A DNA stretch of 64,000 nucleotides from the NCBI RefSeq assembly GCF_029218125.1, contig NZ_JARFXX010000003.1, positions 124,001 through 188,000 on the forward strand. Direction: 5' to 3'. Within the stretch, counting starts at the first letter, position 1; every line of letters begins with the position of its first letter. A model generated the notes under the pieces. That model saw nothing but the letters and a program-made list of their open reading frames with translations, was not told the DNA's origin and did no database searches. The DNA is from Oscillibacter faecalis_A (GTDB taxonomy: Bacteria; Bacillota; Clostridia; Oscillospirales; Oscillospiraceae). A program made the position numbers and the translations under genes. Shown piece by piece: positions 33,030-42,486 of the stretch.

Positions 33030-33755
33030 ATGTTCTGGACCGTCACACTTTCTATTCTGCGCGGCTGCGGTGAGGCCGCAAAGCTCTTTTTTCTGACGCT
33101 ACTTTTCGGCCTCCCCTTGGGATTGCCTATCGCCTTCGGCTCCATGAGCAAATGGGCCCCTTTCCGCTTCCTGTCTTATGGGCAGCGGCCCATGGGACGC
33201 TTTACCCGCTGGCTTTCAGAGGTAAAGCCCATTCGCGCCCTGACCAATGTGATCGTCTGGGTCATCCGCGGAACGCCGCTGGTGCTGCAGCTTATCATCA
33301 TCTTTTACGGCCCCGGCCTGTGGTTTGACCACAATCCATGGAACGTTTTCAGCAACGGACGTATGTTTGCCTGTGCACTGGCCTTTATCATCAATTACGC
33401 CTGCTATTTCTCTGTGATCTACCGGGGCGGCATTGAGGGCGTCCCTGCCGGACAACGGGAGGCCGGTGAGGTTTTGGGCCTCACCAAGCGCCAGATTTTC
33501 TTCAAGATCACGCTTTTGCAGATGGTCAAGCGGGTTGTGCCGCCCATGTCCAACGAGATCATTACGCTGGTCAAGGATACCTCCCTCGCCCGGGTCATTG
33601 CCATTACGGAGATCACCATGGCCGGTGAGGCGTTCATGAAGTCTAAAGGCATTACATGGCCGCTTTTCTACACCGCTGTATTTTACTTGGCATTTGTCGG
33701 TGTGCTGACAATTCTGTTCAGCTTTATTGAGCGCAAGCTCAGCTACTTTAAATAA
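33030..33755 (+). CDS. Amino-acid ABC transporter permease
   Basis: A 241-residue inner-membrane protein of the HisM/GlnP family with about five hydrophobic helices. The loop AGEVLGLTKRQIFFKITL is the EAA motif that docks on the ATPase, and RGTPLVLQL is the family's conserved early segment. It follows the permuted binding protein after a hairpin and precedes the ATPase by 15 bases. GAGGAG precedes the ATG. Confidence 0.93.
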   Translation: MFWTVTLSILRGCGEAAKLFFLTLLFGLPLGLPIAFGSMSKWAPFRFLSYGQRPMGRFTRWLSEVKPIRALTNVIVWVIRGTPLVLQLIIIFYGPGLWFDHNPWNVFSNGRMFACALAFIINYACYFSVIYRGGIEGVPAGQREAGEVLGLTKRQIFFKITLLQMVKRVVPPMSNEIITLVKDTSLARVIAITEITMAGEAFMKSKGITWPLFYTAVFYLAFVGVLTILFSFIERKLSYFK

Positions 33756-33770
33756 GGGAGGCTTCGCGCT

Positions 33771-34538
33771 ATGTCAATTCTGACGGTTCAGCATTTGGAG
33801 AAGCATTTCAATAACACAAAGGTCCTCAATGACATCAGCTTTTCCTTGGAACAGGGGCAGGCATTGTCTATCATCGGCTCCTCCGGCAGCGGAAAGACAA
33901 CGCTGCTGCGCTGCCTTAATTTTCTGGAAACACCGGACACCGGGACAATCACTGTGCAAAATGAGGTACTGTTTGATGCCTCTGACCGCCAAGCGCAGTC
34001 CGAGGCCGAGATTCGGAAAAAGCGGCTCCATTTCGGAATGGTCTTTCAGTCCTTCAATCTTTTCCCGCAATACACGGCTCTTGAAAATGTAACGCTGGCC
34101 CGGGAGCTCATGGCAAAGAACAACGGTGAAAGCCGCGAGGATATCCGCTCCGCCGGAATGGAGTTGCTGTCCCAGATGGGACTTGCCGACCGCGCAAATC
34201 ACTATCCGCATCAGCTCTCCGGCGGCCAGCAACAGCGGGTAGCCATTGCACGGGCCTTGGCGCTGCACCCGGACATTCTCTGCTTTGATGAGCCGACCTC
34301 TGCGCTGGACCCGGAGCTGACCGGCGAGGTTCTGAAGGTCATCCGGGGACTTGCCGAGCAAAAAACCACCATGATCATCGTCACTCACGAAATGGCCTTT
34401 GCACGGGATGTGGCGGATCAGGTCATCTTTATGGATGGCGGCTTTATCGTGGAACAGGGCGATCCTCATCAGGTCATCGACCATCCGCAGGAGCTTCGGA
34501 CGCAGCAATTCCTTTCACGCTTTTCCGAAAATAATTAA
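33771..34538 (+). CDS. Amino-acid ABC transporter ATP-binding protein
   Basis: A 255-residue ABC ATPase of the GlnQ/HisP type. Walker A SSGSGKTT, Q-loop VFQSFNLFPQYTALENV, signature LSGGQQQRVAIARAL, Walker B ILCFDEPTSALDPE and switch His in VTHEMAFARDVAD are all intact. It powers the transporter encoded with it. The operon ends at a terminator 34538-34577. Confidence 0.95.
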   Translation: MSILTVQHLEKHFNNTKVLNDISFSLEQGQALSIIGSSGSGKTTLLRCLNFLETPDTGTITVQNEVLFDASDRQAQSEAEIRKKRLHFGMVFQSFNLFPQYTALENVTLARELMAKNNGESREDIRSAGMELLSQMGLADRANHYPHQLSGGQQQRVAIARALALHPDILCFDEPTSALDPELTGEVLKVIRGLAEQKTTMIIVTHEMAFARDVADQVIFMDGGFIVEQGDPHQVIDHPQELRTQQFLSRFSENN

Positions 34539-34577
34539 AAAGCAAACAGGCAGCACAAAATGTGCTGCCTGCTTTAT
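34538..34577. terminator. Bidirectional terminator between the ABC operon and sipL
   Basis: Stem CAGGCAGCACA / TGTGCTGCCTG with a 3-base loop and A/T runs on both sides, between convergent genes. Confidence 0.85.
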
Positions 34578-34578
34578 A

Positions 34579-36099
34579 TTATGTCCGTTTTCTCGGTATC
34601 AGCAGCAGCCGTTCGCAGGGAATGTCCGCCTCCTTTTCCAATCGGTTTGCGGAGAGAATATCACCGATGGTGGTGTTGTAGCGCTTCGCCACCTCCCATG
34701 CCGACTCCTGCTTTCCGACACAGCGCAAAATCAGCGATGGTGCTCCGTTGAGGTTTTTCGGCGTACTCTCATCCAGCTCGGCAGAGGCAATACAGGAGCG
34801 CTGACAGCGGCAGAAGGCTTCCACATGGAAATCCACCGGGAAGCGCACCTCAATCCCCCGTTCACCCAACGTACCCTGCACCTCCTCGGCGCAGACTGCC
34901 CGGGCCGTGACTGTGCAGTCACGGGGCAGTTCCACAGGACAGTTCACATCTATGCAGCGCTCGGCCGACAAGCAGGCGCCGCCTTCGTCCAGATACAGTG
35001 CCCGGACGGTAACGGCTGTCCGCAGCAGCGTTGTCTCTCCCTCCCGGCTGACAGACACCGCGCCGCAGTCCGCATAAAGATACAGCAGCGTTTCCGCCTC
35101 CACGCCTACCTCCAGCACCTCGCGGACCGTCTGACGCCGGACCGTATGGTCATACAACGTGCAAAGCGTCAGTTGTAGCGGCTGATAGCGGAGTTCGTAG
35201 GCCGTGGAATATAAATCTGTCAGCAGCGTAAGCTCCCGATTTTCCCGCAAAAAGGCCATGGCATGATAATACAGCGTGACCGCCAACTGCCGCCCCTCGT
35301 CATCGTCGGAATCGATCTGAACATCCACACCGGTGACCTGCAGGCATACAGAGGCCATCGCCCCGTCACCGGTCGAATCGACCTCCATGATCTGTGAAAA
35401 CGGCAGCTCCGAGGAAGCCGCGCACAAACGGTCATCTGTGGCGCGGTACAATACACTGACAGTGAAAACACCCTTGAAAATCAGCTTGTTGCCAACGAGT
35501 TTTACCTCTGTTACCGTGCCGAACGCACGGCTGTGAAGCAGCTCTGACGCGCCCTCCCGGCCTAAGGACAGCGACATGGTTTCCGAAAAGGTCAGGTTTT
35601 TCTCTTCGATTCGGCGCAGCACACAGACAGGCTGAGCGCAGCAGCGCCGCTCTACCTGAAGCTCCGGGGCCGTCTCCGCATTTTCGGAAATATTCAGCGA
35701 TGCCTTACGATACCCGACTATCGTGGTCACCAACTTGCAGCGGGTAAACAGCTTTCGCGGGTTCAGCATCCGGCTTTCCAGCAATTCGATTTCCGTTTCC
35801 GCCGCAACATGAACACAGTCATCCATATCGCTTCCCTGCACGGAAAATGGCATTGCAAATTCCAACGTCCGCACACCGCTCTCTCCCTCCGGCGTATAGA
35901 GCACCGTTACCCGAACGGTGCCGGATGTCCCGGACGGTTCCGCCCCATACAGGTAGACACAGCCCTCTGCGGATATAATTCTGGCAATATCCGGGCAGTA
36001 ATCCGGCACGATAGTCTCCGCGGTCTCCTCCTGCGTCAGCGTTTGCCGGTCCCCCGCTTCAAATACGTCAAGACACTCCTTTTTCAGCTCCAGCTCCAT
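34579..36099 (-). CDS. sipL: SipL-like spore coat morphogenesis protein (SPOCS domains plus LysM)
   Basis: A 505-residue protein with DUF3794/SPOCS repeats (N-terminal ETIVPDYCPDIARIISAEG; further copies with the same beta pattern near 150-400) and a C-terminal LysM domain (about 455-502, QESAWEVAKRYNTTIGDIL). This is the architecture of Clostridioides difficile SipL, the counterpart of SpoVID, whose LysM domain binds SpoIVA at the forespore surface. The start at 36099 follows GGAAGGG; earlier in-frame codons lack an RBS. It is encoded behind spoVM, with spoIVA close by, so the coat-basement genes cluster here. Confidence 0.88.
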   Translation of the reverse strand: MELELKKECLDVFEAGDRQTLTQEETAETIVPDYCPDIARIISAEGCVYLYGAEPSGTSGTVRVTVLYTPEGESGVRTLEFAMPFSVQGSDMDDCVHVAAETEIELLESRMLNPRKLFTRCKLVTTIVGYRKASLNISENAETAPELQVERRCCAQPVCVLRRIEEKNLTFSETMSLSLGREGASELLHSRAFGTVTEVKLVGNKLIFKGVFTVSVLYRATDDRLCAASSELPFSQIMEVDSTGDGAMASVCLQVTGVDVQIDSDDDEGRQLAVTLYYHAMAFLRENRELTLLTDLYSTAYELRYQPLQLTLCTLYDHTVRRQTVREVLEVGVEAETLLYLYADCGAVSVSREGETTLLRTAVTVRALYLDEGGACLSAERCIDVNCPVELPRDCTVTARAVCAEEVQGTLGERGIEVRFPVDFHVEAFCRCQRSCIASAELDESTPKNLNGAPSLILRCVGKQESAWEVAKRYNTTIGDILSANRLEKEADIPCERLLLIPRKRT

Positions 36100-36161
36100 A
36101 TTGCGACCCTTCCTTTCCTGTTCATTGCGTTTCACTGCATTTTATGAACCGCTCCGCTTCG

Positions 36162-36236
36162 TTATGCCGGGATTTTGAACAGCTTTCTCAGCAGGCCGCA
36201 CATCGCCTTCGGTGCTTTCCATACCACAATGTTCAT
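36162..36236 (-). CDS. spoVM: SpoVM-like 24-residue spore morphogenesis peptide
   Basis: A frame of 24 codons, MNIVVWKAPKAMCGLLRKLF plus four residues, with a strong GGGAGGAG 5 bases before the ATG. It shares the layout of SpoVM (26 residues in Bacillus subtilis): a short beta-like start, Lys-x-Pro-Lys, then an amphipathic helix GLLRKLF. SpoVM recognises the convex forespore membrane and recruits SpoIVA. Its position directly before sipL strongly supports the call despite the small size. Confidence 0.75.
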   Translation of the reverse strand: MNIVVWKAPKAMCGLLRKLFKIPA

Positions 36237-36251
36237 AAATGCTCCTCCCTT

Positions 36252-36404
36252 CTACCGCCGCCAACAGGCGCAGCCGCTGGCAATCAGCAGCGTTGCAACC
36301 AGAAACATCAGCAATCCCGTGGGAAAAATCGCCGCGATCAGGATACCTGCCCCCATGGAAACGGCAAAAATGCTTATGATGCAGTTCCGCCCGCCCCGAA
36401 ACAT
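36252..36404 (-). CDS. Small membrane protein, unknown
   Basis: A 50-residue frame (MFRGGRNCIISIFAVSMGAG...) with two hydrophobic stretches and AAGGAGG 9 bases before the ATG. It is the first gene of the spoVM-sipL group, so a sporulation role is possible. I do not recognise a family. Confidence 0.55.
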   Translation of the reverse strand: MFRGGRNCIISIFAVSMGAGILIAAIFPTGLLMFLVATLLIASGCACWRR

Positions 36405-36468
36405 TCAGCCACGCCTCCTTTCCTTACAGGCCAGTATATACACTATGCCTGTCCGTGGTTCAGGCAAT

Positions 36469-36507
36469 AAAAGAAGCGGGAGGTGCTGTACACCTCCCGC
36501 TTCTTTT
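36469..36507. terminator. Terminator after rsgA
   Basis: Stem AAAGAAGCGGGAGGTG / CACCTCCCGCTTCTTT with a 4-base loop, 6 bases after the rsgA stop on the minus strand. Confidence 0.85.
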
Positions 36508-36512
36508 ACCAT

Positions 36513-37403
36513 TTATTTTCTGCGCTTTTCCTGCCAATCCCGCAAGGGCTTCAGCTCCTCATAAAGCCGCAGATAGCTGCGGTGGCGGCTGGCCTGGATA
36601 TTCCCGGCCTTCAGCGCGTCCAGCACAGCACATCCCTGCTCCCGGGTATGACTGCAATCCAGAAAGCGGCATTTTCCCAGATATGGCCGGAACTCCCGGA
36701 AGGTCTCCGGCAAGTGCTGCTTCAGCTCCATATTCAGTTCCTCCGTTTCAAAGGAGGAAAATCCCGGAGAATCCACTACCTCTGCCCCACAACTAAGCCG
36801 GAACAGCTCCACATGGCGCGTTGTATGGCGGCCGCGCCCCAGCGCAGTGCTGATTTCTCCCGTTTTGAGCTGAAAATCCGGCTCAAGCGCATTTAAGATG
36901 CTGGATTTTCCCACGCCGGAATTACCTGTAAAGGCAGATAACTTCCCAGTTATCAACGGAGTCAGCTTATCCAACCCCTCTCCTGTTTCCGCGCTGATAC
37001 GCAGTGTTTGGAACCCAGCAGCACTATAAATACCGTACAGCTCCTCCGCCGGGTCCAAATCGCACTTGTTCAGCAATACGGTCACATCACAGCCCTTCAG
37101 CTCGGCGATGGCCGCTACCCGGTCAATCAGAAACGGGTCCGTTTTGGGAATGGCTGCTGAAGCAATGATGACCAACTGATCAATATTGGCAACAGCGGGC
37201 CGCGCAAACTCGTTTTTTCGCGGCAGAATACGCTCAATGAAACCCTCTCCGTTTCCAAGCTCCCGCAGCTCTACCCGATCTCCTACCAGCGGGGAGAGTC
37301 CCTCCTTGCGGAACTTCCCTCTGGCCCGGCAGGTAACAATCTCCGCACCGGTATCCACATAATAGAACCCGCTCAGGGCCTTTTGAATCCGTCCTGTCAT
37401 CAT
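36513..37403 (-). CDS. rsgA: Ribosome small subunit-dependent GTPase A
   Basis: A 296-residue late-stage 30S assembly GTPase. It has an N-terminal OB fold and a circularly permuted GTPase domain, in which NKCD (G4) precedes GNSGVGKSS (G1) and DSPG (G3). A C-terminal zinc region follows (GKCRFLDCSHTREQGC). It starts 3 bases after the prkC stop, at the end of the rsmB-rlmN-PP2C-prkC-rsgA run, an arrangement common in Firmicutes. Confidence 0.96.
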   Translation of the reverse strand: MMTGRIQKALSGFYYVDTGAEIVTCRARGKFRKEGLSPLVGDRVELRELGNGEGFIERILPRKNEFARPAVANIDQLVIIASAAIPKTDPFLIDRVAAIAELKGCDVTVLLNKCDLDPAEELYGIYSAAGFQTLRISAETGEGLDKLTPLITGKLSAFTGNSGVGKSSILNALEPDFQLKTGEISTALGRGRHTTRHVELFRLSCGAEVVDSPGFSSFETEELNMELKQHLPETFREFRPYLGKCRFLDCSHTREQGCAVLDALKAGNIQASRHRSYLRLYEELKPLRDWQEKRRK

Positions 37404-37406
37404 CGC

Positions 37407-39380
37407 TTAACCAAACGTCCGCTCGTAGGACTGCTTCTGGTCCAAAACGCCGTCAAAGTAGACCTTCACCATTTTCTTTCCTGTACCGGACAGCGTTGTG
37501 CTGACTGTTCCGTCAGAGGCCCGAACCGTTTCGTTGTACTGCGGGTTCGGCTCGTCTCCCACATAGATTTTGACCTCTACAACGTCCCCACCGTCCTGCG
37601 GCAGCTCCAGTGTAATGGGCAGAGAGCTGTTGGCAAGTCCCGCACTGACCTGAAATTTAATCGTTGTCCACTCATCCACCTTGGAGGTCGGCTCCAAGCT
37701 CTGCCAAACGATCTGCCCGCCGGGCTTATCACTGTCCACTACCTCAACATCCGAGGCCGTGCAGGTCAGGCCGTAACTGCTGAGCTGCGCCAGTGTCTCG
37801 TCAATATTCAGGCCCACAAACTTCGGTACCGTGACCGGTGTTGTCTCCGGCCCCTTGCTGATAATCAGCGTGACGGTATCGCCCTTCCGCAGTGTTTCAC
37901 CCTCGGCAGGCTTCGTCTCAATCACATAGCCGGCCGTGATCTCATCGGAAAACCGCTGCTGGTCCTCCGGCGCCTCCACCGTTAAATCCAGATTATACTG
38001 CTTATTCAGCTTTTCCAGCAAAATGCGGGCGTCCTGCTCGGATTTATTTTCCAGCTTCGGCATTTCACCGGTTTCCTCACCGGCACTGACCCAGACCTGA
38101 ATCACAAGCTGGCTGCCCTTCCGTGTTTCATCGGAATCAGGACTCTGCTTCATGATCTGCCCTTCGGCATATTCCTCGCTGGAGCCCGAGCCGGCCTTTT
38201 CAATCTCAAAAATTCCCTTTACCCGCGGGTCATTCTCGGCCTCCTCAATGGTCATCCCCAGCACATTCGGCACCTGATATTGATCCACTGCCGGCGCGCT
38301 GAAGGAGCCTAAAATGCTCTTGAACAGCAGGAATACCACCGTGAGGGCGGCAATGACAACCGCGCCGATCAGCACCGTCCGCTTTCCGCCGGAAGCCGGG
38401 GATTCGTCATCGTCCTCACTCCGACGCACATGGCTTTTCTCTGCTGTCCGCACCGGAACCGTCACCGTATGGCCGCTGACCGTGCGGATGGGCCGGGTGG
38501 GCTCGTCCGTTTCCTCGGGCCGCAGGTCGGATAGGTCAAACTTCATCTCAACATCCGGGTTCTTGCGAAACGCCTCCAAATCCGCGATCATGGCGTCTGC
38601 GGACTGATAGCGGTGCTCAAGATCCGGCGCCATCGCCTTCATGCAGATCAGCTCAAGCTGCTCCGGGATGTCGGGATTGATTTCCCTGGGAGCCAGCGGA
38701 ATCGAGCTGAGGTGCTGAATCGCTACAGATACAGCGGATTCACCCTCAAAGGGCAGGCGTCCGGTCAGCATCTCGTAGAGCACAACGCCGGAAGAATAAA
38801 TGTCGCTGCGGGCATCTGGCCGGTCACCTCTGGCCTGCTCCGGGGAAATATAATGAACGGAGCCAAGTGCCTCCTGCGTCATAGTCTGCGCGGAATCCGC
38901 AAGGCAGGCAATGCCGAAATCGGCGACCTTTACACTCCCGTCCCGCAGGACCATGATGTTCTGCGGCTTGATATCCCGGTGAATAATGCCCCGGCTGTGG
39001 GCGTGACTGAGACCGCGCATGATCTGCGTAATGAAATGCAGAGACTCACGCCAGTTCAATTGGCCCCGCTTTTCCATATACTGCTTCAGCGTGATGCCAT
39101 CGATGAGTTCCATCACGATGTATTCGGTATCGCCGCCCCGGGACACATCGTACACGGATACGATATTGGGGTGAGACAACTGCGCTACCGCCTGAGATTC
39201 CGCGTTAAATCTGCGGCGGAATTCTTCATTCTGTGCCAGATCGCTTTTCAGTATTTTGATTGCAACCAGACGGTTGAGGCGGTGACATTTGGCCTTATAG
39301 ACCACCGCCATGCCGCCGGTGCCGATGCGCTCCAGAATTTCATAGCGGTTATCCAGCATTTTTCCGATATATTGGTCCAT
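37407..39380 (-). CDS. prkC: PASTA-domain serine/threonine protein kinase
   Basis: A 657-residue membrane kinase. The N-terminal Hanks kinase domain (about 10-275) has GTGGMAVVYKA, the catalytic HRDIKPQN and DFG (VADFGIA). One transmembrane helix lies near 335-355, and three PASTA repeats (starting near VPNVLGM, MPKLENK and VPKFVGL) face outside, where such repeats bind muropeptides. A beta-rich C-terminal segment follows. The cognate phosphatase is encoded directly upstream. It controls growth, division and, in spore formers, germination. Confidence 0.95.
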   Translation of the reverse strand: MDQYIGKMLDNRYEILERIGTGGMAVVYKAKCHRLNRLVAIKILKSDLAQNEEFRRRFNAESQAVAQLSHPNIVSVYDVSRGGDTEYIVMELIDGITLKQYMEKRGQLNWRESLHFITQIMRGLSHAHSRGIIHRDIKPQNIMVLRDGSVKVADFGIACLADSAQTMTQEALGSVHYISPEQARGDRPDARSDIYSSGVVLYEMLTGRLPFEGESAVSVAIQHLSSIPLAPREINPDIPEQLELICMKAMAPDLEHRYQSADAMIADLEAFRKNPDVEMKFDLSDLRPEETDEPTRPIRTVSGHTVTVPVRTAEKSHVRRSEDDDESPASGGKRTVLIGAVVIAALTVVFLLFKSILGSFSAPAVDQYQVPNVLGMTIEEAENDPRVKGIFEIEKAGSGSSEEYAEGQIMKQSPDSDETRKGSQLVIQVWVSAGEETGEMPKLENKSEQDARILLEKLNKQYNLDLTVEAPEDQQRFSDEITAGYVIETKPAEGETLRKGDTVTLIISKGPETTPVTVPKFVGLNIDETLAQLSSYGLTCTASDVEVVDSDKPGGQIVWQSLEPTSKVDEWTTIKFQVSAGLANSSLPITLELPQDGGDVVEVKIYVGDEPNPQYNETVRASDGTVSTTLSGTGKKMVKVYFDGVLDQKQSYERTFG

Positions 39381-39395
39381 TTGTCTCCCCCTCTC

Positions 39396-40124
39396 TTATA
39401 ATTTCTGCATGAGGACTGCCGTTACATTATCCGGCGCCCCCTGATTTTTAGCGATCTCCAGCAGACGCTTCAGACAGGTCTCCTGATTATCGCCGTGGAT
39501 GATCTCAAACAGCATTTCCTGATCCGTGACTGTGTTGACCAGCCCGTCCGTACAAAGCAAAATATAGGAGCCGCTTTCCATCGGACGGATAAAGCTGTCG
39601 CAGGCGGCATTGGTGTCCCGCCCCAAGGCTCGGGTGATGAGATTGCGGCTGGGATGATGCCGCGCCTCATCCGCGGTGATATCCCCGTGATCCACCATGG
39701 TCTCTACTAGAGAATGATCCTTTGTGACCCGGATGATTTCCGTTTCCGTCACATAATAGGCCCGGCTGTCTCCCACATTGGAGATGACAACGCCATCGGA
39801 GTAGGAAATGGCGGATACCAGCGTTGTTCCCATATTGGAAAGCTCCGCATCGGCCTCTGCCCGCTTTTCCACAGCATGATTCGCCATGGCCACCGCGTAA
39901 GCGGATGCCTCCCGCAGCTGCTCCGGCGTCATATCCTCCTTCAAAACCTTTTCAAGCTCCGAAAGATAGGTTTCCGCCGCCAGATTGCTGGCAACACACC
40001 CGCCGGCAGCGCCGCCCATCCCATCGCACACCACACAGACCCGGTTGCTTTCGGAAATGCGGTAGGTGTCTTGATTTTCTTTTCGCACAAGGCCCGTATC
40101 GGTGATGGCCCATGTTTTCATCAT
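39396..40124 (-). CDS. PP2C-family protein phosphatase (Stp/PrpC)
   Basis: A 242-residue PPM phosphatase that reverses PrkC phosphorylation. The metal-binding motifs are ENQD, VCDGMGGAAGG, SNVGDSRAY, LLCTDGL and GAPDNVT. Its first codons overlap the rlmN stop (ATGATGA), and the kinase gene follows 15 bases later. Either of the two adjacent ATG codons could start it. Confidence 0.95.
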   Translation of the reverse strand: MMKTWAITDTGLVRKENQDTYRISESNRVCVVCDGMGGAAGGCVASNLAAETYLSELEKVLKEDMTPEQLREASAYAVAMANHAVEKRAEADAELSNMGTTLVSAISYSDGVVISNVGDSRAYYVTETEIIRVTKDHSLVETMVDHGDITADEARHHPSRNLITRALGRDTNAACDSFIRPMESGSYILLCTDGLVNTVTDQEMLFEIIHGDNQETCLKRLLEIAKNQGAPDNVTAVLMQKL

Positions 40125-41164
40125 GCTTCCGCCGCTCCTTTTTTTCGTTCTTCCATTTCCTTTCGCCGAAGCTGCCCGCAGGAGGCGTCAATATCGCCGC
40201 CAAGGCTCCGGCGCACCGTAGCAGTCAAGCCATGGGCTTCCAGCCGTTTTTGGAACGCCGCCACACGCCGGGATGGCTTCAGCGGGCTTTCCTCCACATC
40301 GTTCAGAGGAATCAGGTTTACGTGTCCCGGCATTCCCCGCAGCTTTTTTGCAATGAGGTCCGCCTGCCAGTCATGGTCATTGACTCCGTCGATCATGGCG
40401 TACTCAAAGGAAATCCGCCGCCCTGTTTTTTCAAAATACCGATGGCAGGCGTCAAACAGCTTCTCCACATCGTAGGCCCGGTTCACCGGCATGATCTTCG
40501 ACCGGGTCTCGCTGTCCGGCGCATGGAGAGATACCGACAGCGTCAGCTGCAAATTCAGCTCCGCCAGCCGCTCAATGCCCGGAATCACGCCGCAGGTAGA
40601 AAGAGAGATGTGGCGCATCCCGATATTCAAACCGTCCGGGTGATTCACAAGCTCCAAAAAACGCAGTACGTTATCCAAATTATCCATCGGTTCGCCGATG
40701 CCCATAAGTACGATGTTGCTGATTGGAAGTCCTGCGTCCTTCTGCGTGAAAATGACCTGATCCAACATTTCTGATGGTGTAAGGTCTCTTACCTTGCCAG
40801 CAATTGTAGATGCGCAAAAGGCGCAGCCCATCCGACAGCCAACCTGACTGGAAACACATACGGTATTTCCATGGTGGTACTGCATCAAAACCGTTTCAAT
40901 GCAGTTCCCGTCCGCCAGCTCCCAAAGGTATTTGATCGTACCATCCAACTTTGAAACCTGCTTCCGGGCCACAGTGGGTACCGTCAGGATACATTGCTCC
41001 TTCAGCTTTTCCCTGAGGGCCTTCGGCAGATTGCTCATCTCATCAAAGGAAGTAACACCGCGATAGAGCCATGTGAACACCTGCTTGCCCCGAAACGCCG
41101 GTTCGCCCATCTCCTTGAGAGCTTGCGTCAGTTCCTCCTGCGTCAGTGATTTTAAATCGATCAT
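40121..41164 (-). CDS. rlmN: Dual-specificity 23S rRNA/tRNA A-methyltransferase RlmN
   Basis: A 347-residue radical SAM enzyme that methylates C2 of A2503 in 23S rRNA and A37 in some tRNAs. It carries the CxxxCxxC cluster motif (GCRMGCAFCAST), the GGE-like GIGEPMDN, and the substrate-activating Cys near the C-terminus (DASCGQL). The start at 41164 overlaps the rsmB stop (ATGA), with GGAAGGA upstream. Confidence 0.96.
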   Translation of the reverse strand: MIDLKSLTQEELTQALKEMGEPAFRGKQVFTWLYRGVTSFDEMSNLPKALREKLKEQCILTVPTVARKQVSKLDGTIKYLWELADGNCIETVLMQYHHGNTVCVSSQVGCRMGCAFCASTIAGKVRDLTPSEMLDQVIFTQKDAGLPISNIVLMGIGEPMDNLDNVLRFLELVNHPDGLNIGMRHISLSTCGVIPGIERLAELNLQLTLSVSLHAPDSETRSKIMPVNRAYDVEKLFDACHRYFEKTGRRISFEYAMIDGVNDHDWQADLIAKKLRGMPGHVNLIPLNDVEESPLKPSRRVAAFQKRLEAHGLTATVRRSLGGDIDASCGQLRRKEMEERKKGAAEA

Positions 41165-42486
41165 AGTTCCTTCCGTTTCATGCGGCAAATGTAAAATCCA
41201 TCCGTCCCATGGCGCTGCGGCCAGAGAGTCAGTTGTCCGTCCGTTTCCCCTACCGGCTCCGGCAGGCGGAAGGGCGTTCTTTCAAAATCCGGGTGCTCTG
41301 ATAGAAAGGCATCCGCAACGTCCTGGTTTTCCTCCGGCAGAATCGTACAGGTGGAGTAAACCAGCACACCGCCGGGGGCAACGTACCGCGCCGCACTATC
41401 CAGCAGTGCGGTCTGTACCACCGGCAACGTAAAAAGATCATCTGCCCGCTTATAACGAACATCCGGCTTTTTACGGATGATTCCAAGTCCAGAGCACGGC
41501 GCGTCCACCAGTACGGTATCGTAAGCGTCCGCCCACTCCGGCCGGAAAACCCGCCCATCGCTCGCCGCGGTCTCAATAGAAGTCAGTCCAAACCGAGCGG
41601 CCCCCTCCTCGATTCGCTTCAGCTTGCTCCCATGTACATCACAGGAAATAATTCGGCCTTTATCGCCCATAGCAAACGCGGCGCTGAAGGACTTGCCGCC
41701 CGGGGCGGCGCAGACATCCAGTACCCGCTGCCCCGGCTGCACGCCGGCGATCAGGGATACCAAACGGGCCGCCGGGTCCTGCACCAGCAGCTTTCCCTCC
41801 CGGAAGGGCTCCAGCGTTGTGAGGTCGCCGACGCCGGTCAGTTCCAGACAGCCAGGGACCCATGCGTGGGGCTTCGCCGTAACGCCCCATGCCGATAGCT
41901 CTCGCGTCAACTCCTCCGCAGTGGTTTTCAGGGGATTGATTTGAACCGTCAGCGGCGGTGTTCCGTTATCCAGCGCTAAAAGCGCTTCTGTTTCCGTCCG
42001 TCCCAGCAGTAACAGCAGCCGCTTTACCAGCCATTTTGGATGGCTATAACGAATCGAAAGATATTTGACCTCATCCCGCTGCGGGATTTCCGGCAGATTT
42101 TCCTTATTCTGCGATACCTTACGCAGCACGGCGTTGACAAGTCCTGCTGCCTGTCCGCGCCCGGACAGCTTCGCCAGCTCCACAGAGGTGTTAACTGCCG
42201 CGCTGTCCGGCACTCTATCCAAAAACAAAATCTGATAGGCCCCCAGCCGCAGAATTTCTGTCAACGGCTGCTGAAGATGGTCCGGCTTCTGGGAGCAATA
42301 GGCCGCCAGATAAAAATCCAGCAGGAGCTGATTTTGCATTACGCCATAGACCATGCGGCTGCAAAGCGCCGCATCCGCGCCCACCAGACCGTCGCGGTTC
42401 AGTTGGGCCTTCAGTGCGGCGTCCGCCCATGCGTTATTGTTCCGGCAAGCGGCCAGGACCCGCAAGGCCGTTTCTCTTGCTCCCAT
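41161..42486 (-). CDS. rsmB: 16S rRNA (cytosine-967-C5)-methyltransferase
   Basis: A 441-residue protein with an N-terminal NusB-like RNA-binding domain (about 1-140) and a C-terminal SAM methyltransferase domain. Motifs include VCAAPGGKSF, VDAPCSGLG with the TC-type catalytic region, and VYSTCTILPEENQ. It overlaps the neighbours on both sides, indicating co-transcription. Confidence 0.95.
   Translation of the reverse strand: MGARETALRVLAACRNNNAWADAALKAQLNRDGLVGADAALCSRMVYGVMQNQLLLDFYLAAYCSQKPDHLQQPLTEILRLGAYQILFLDRVPDSAAVNTSVELAKLSGRGQAAGLVNAVLRKVSQNKENLPEIPQRDEVKYLSIRYSHPKWLVKRLLLLLGRTETEALLALDNGTPPLTVQINPLKTTAEELTRELSAWGVTAKPHAWVPGCLELTGVGDLTTLEPFREGKLLVQDPAARLVSLIAGVQPGQRVLDVCAAPGGKSFSAAFAMGDKGRIISCDVHGSKLKRIEEGAARFGLTSIETAASDGRVFRPEWADAYDTVLVDAPCSGLGIIRKKPDVRYKRADDLFTLPVVQTALLDSAARYVAPGGVLVYSTCTILPEENQDVADAFLSEHPDFERTPFRLPEPVGETDGQLTLWPQRHGTDGFYICRMKRKEL

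Noticed and set aside
34399..35178. A 259-codon plus-strand frame
   Set aside because: It starts inside the ABC ATPase gene, crosses a strong bidirectional terminator and runs antisense to sipL.
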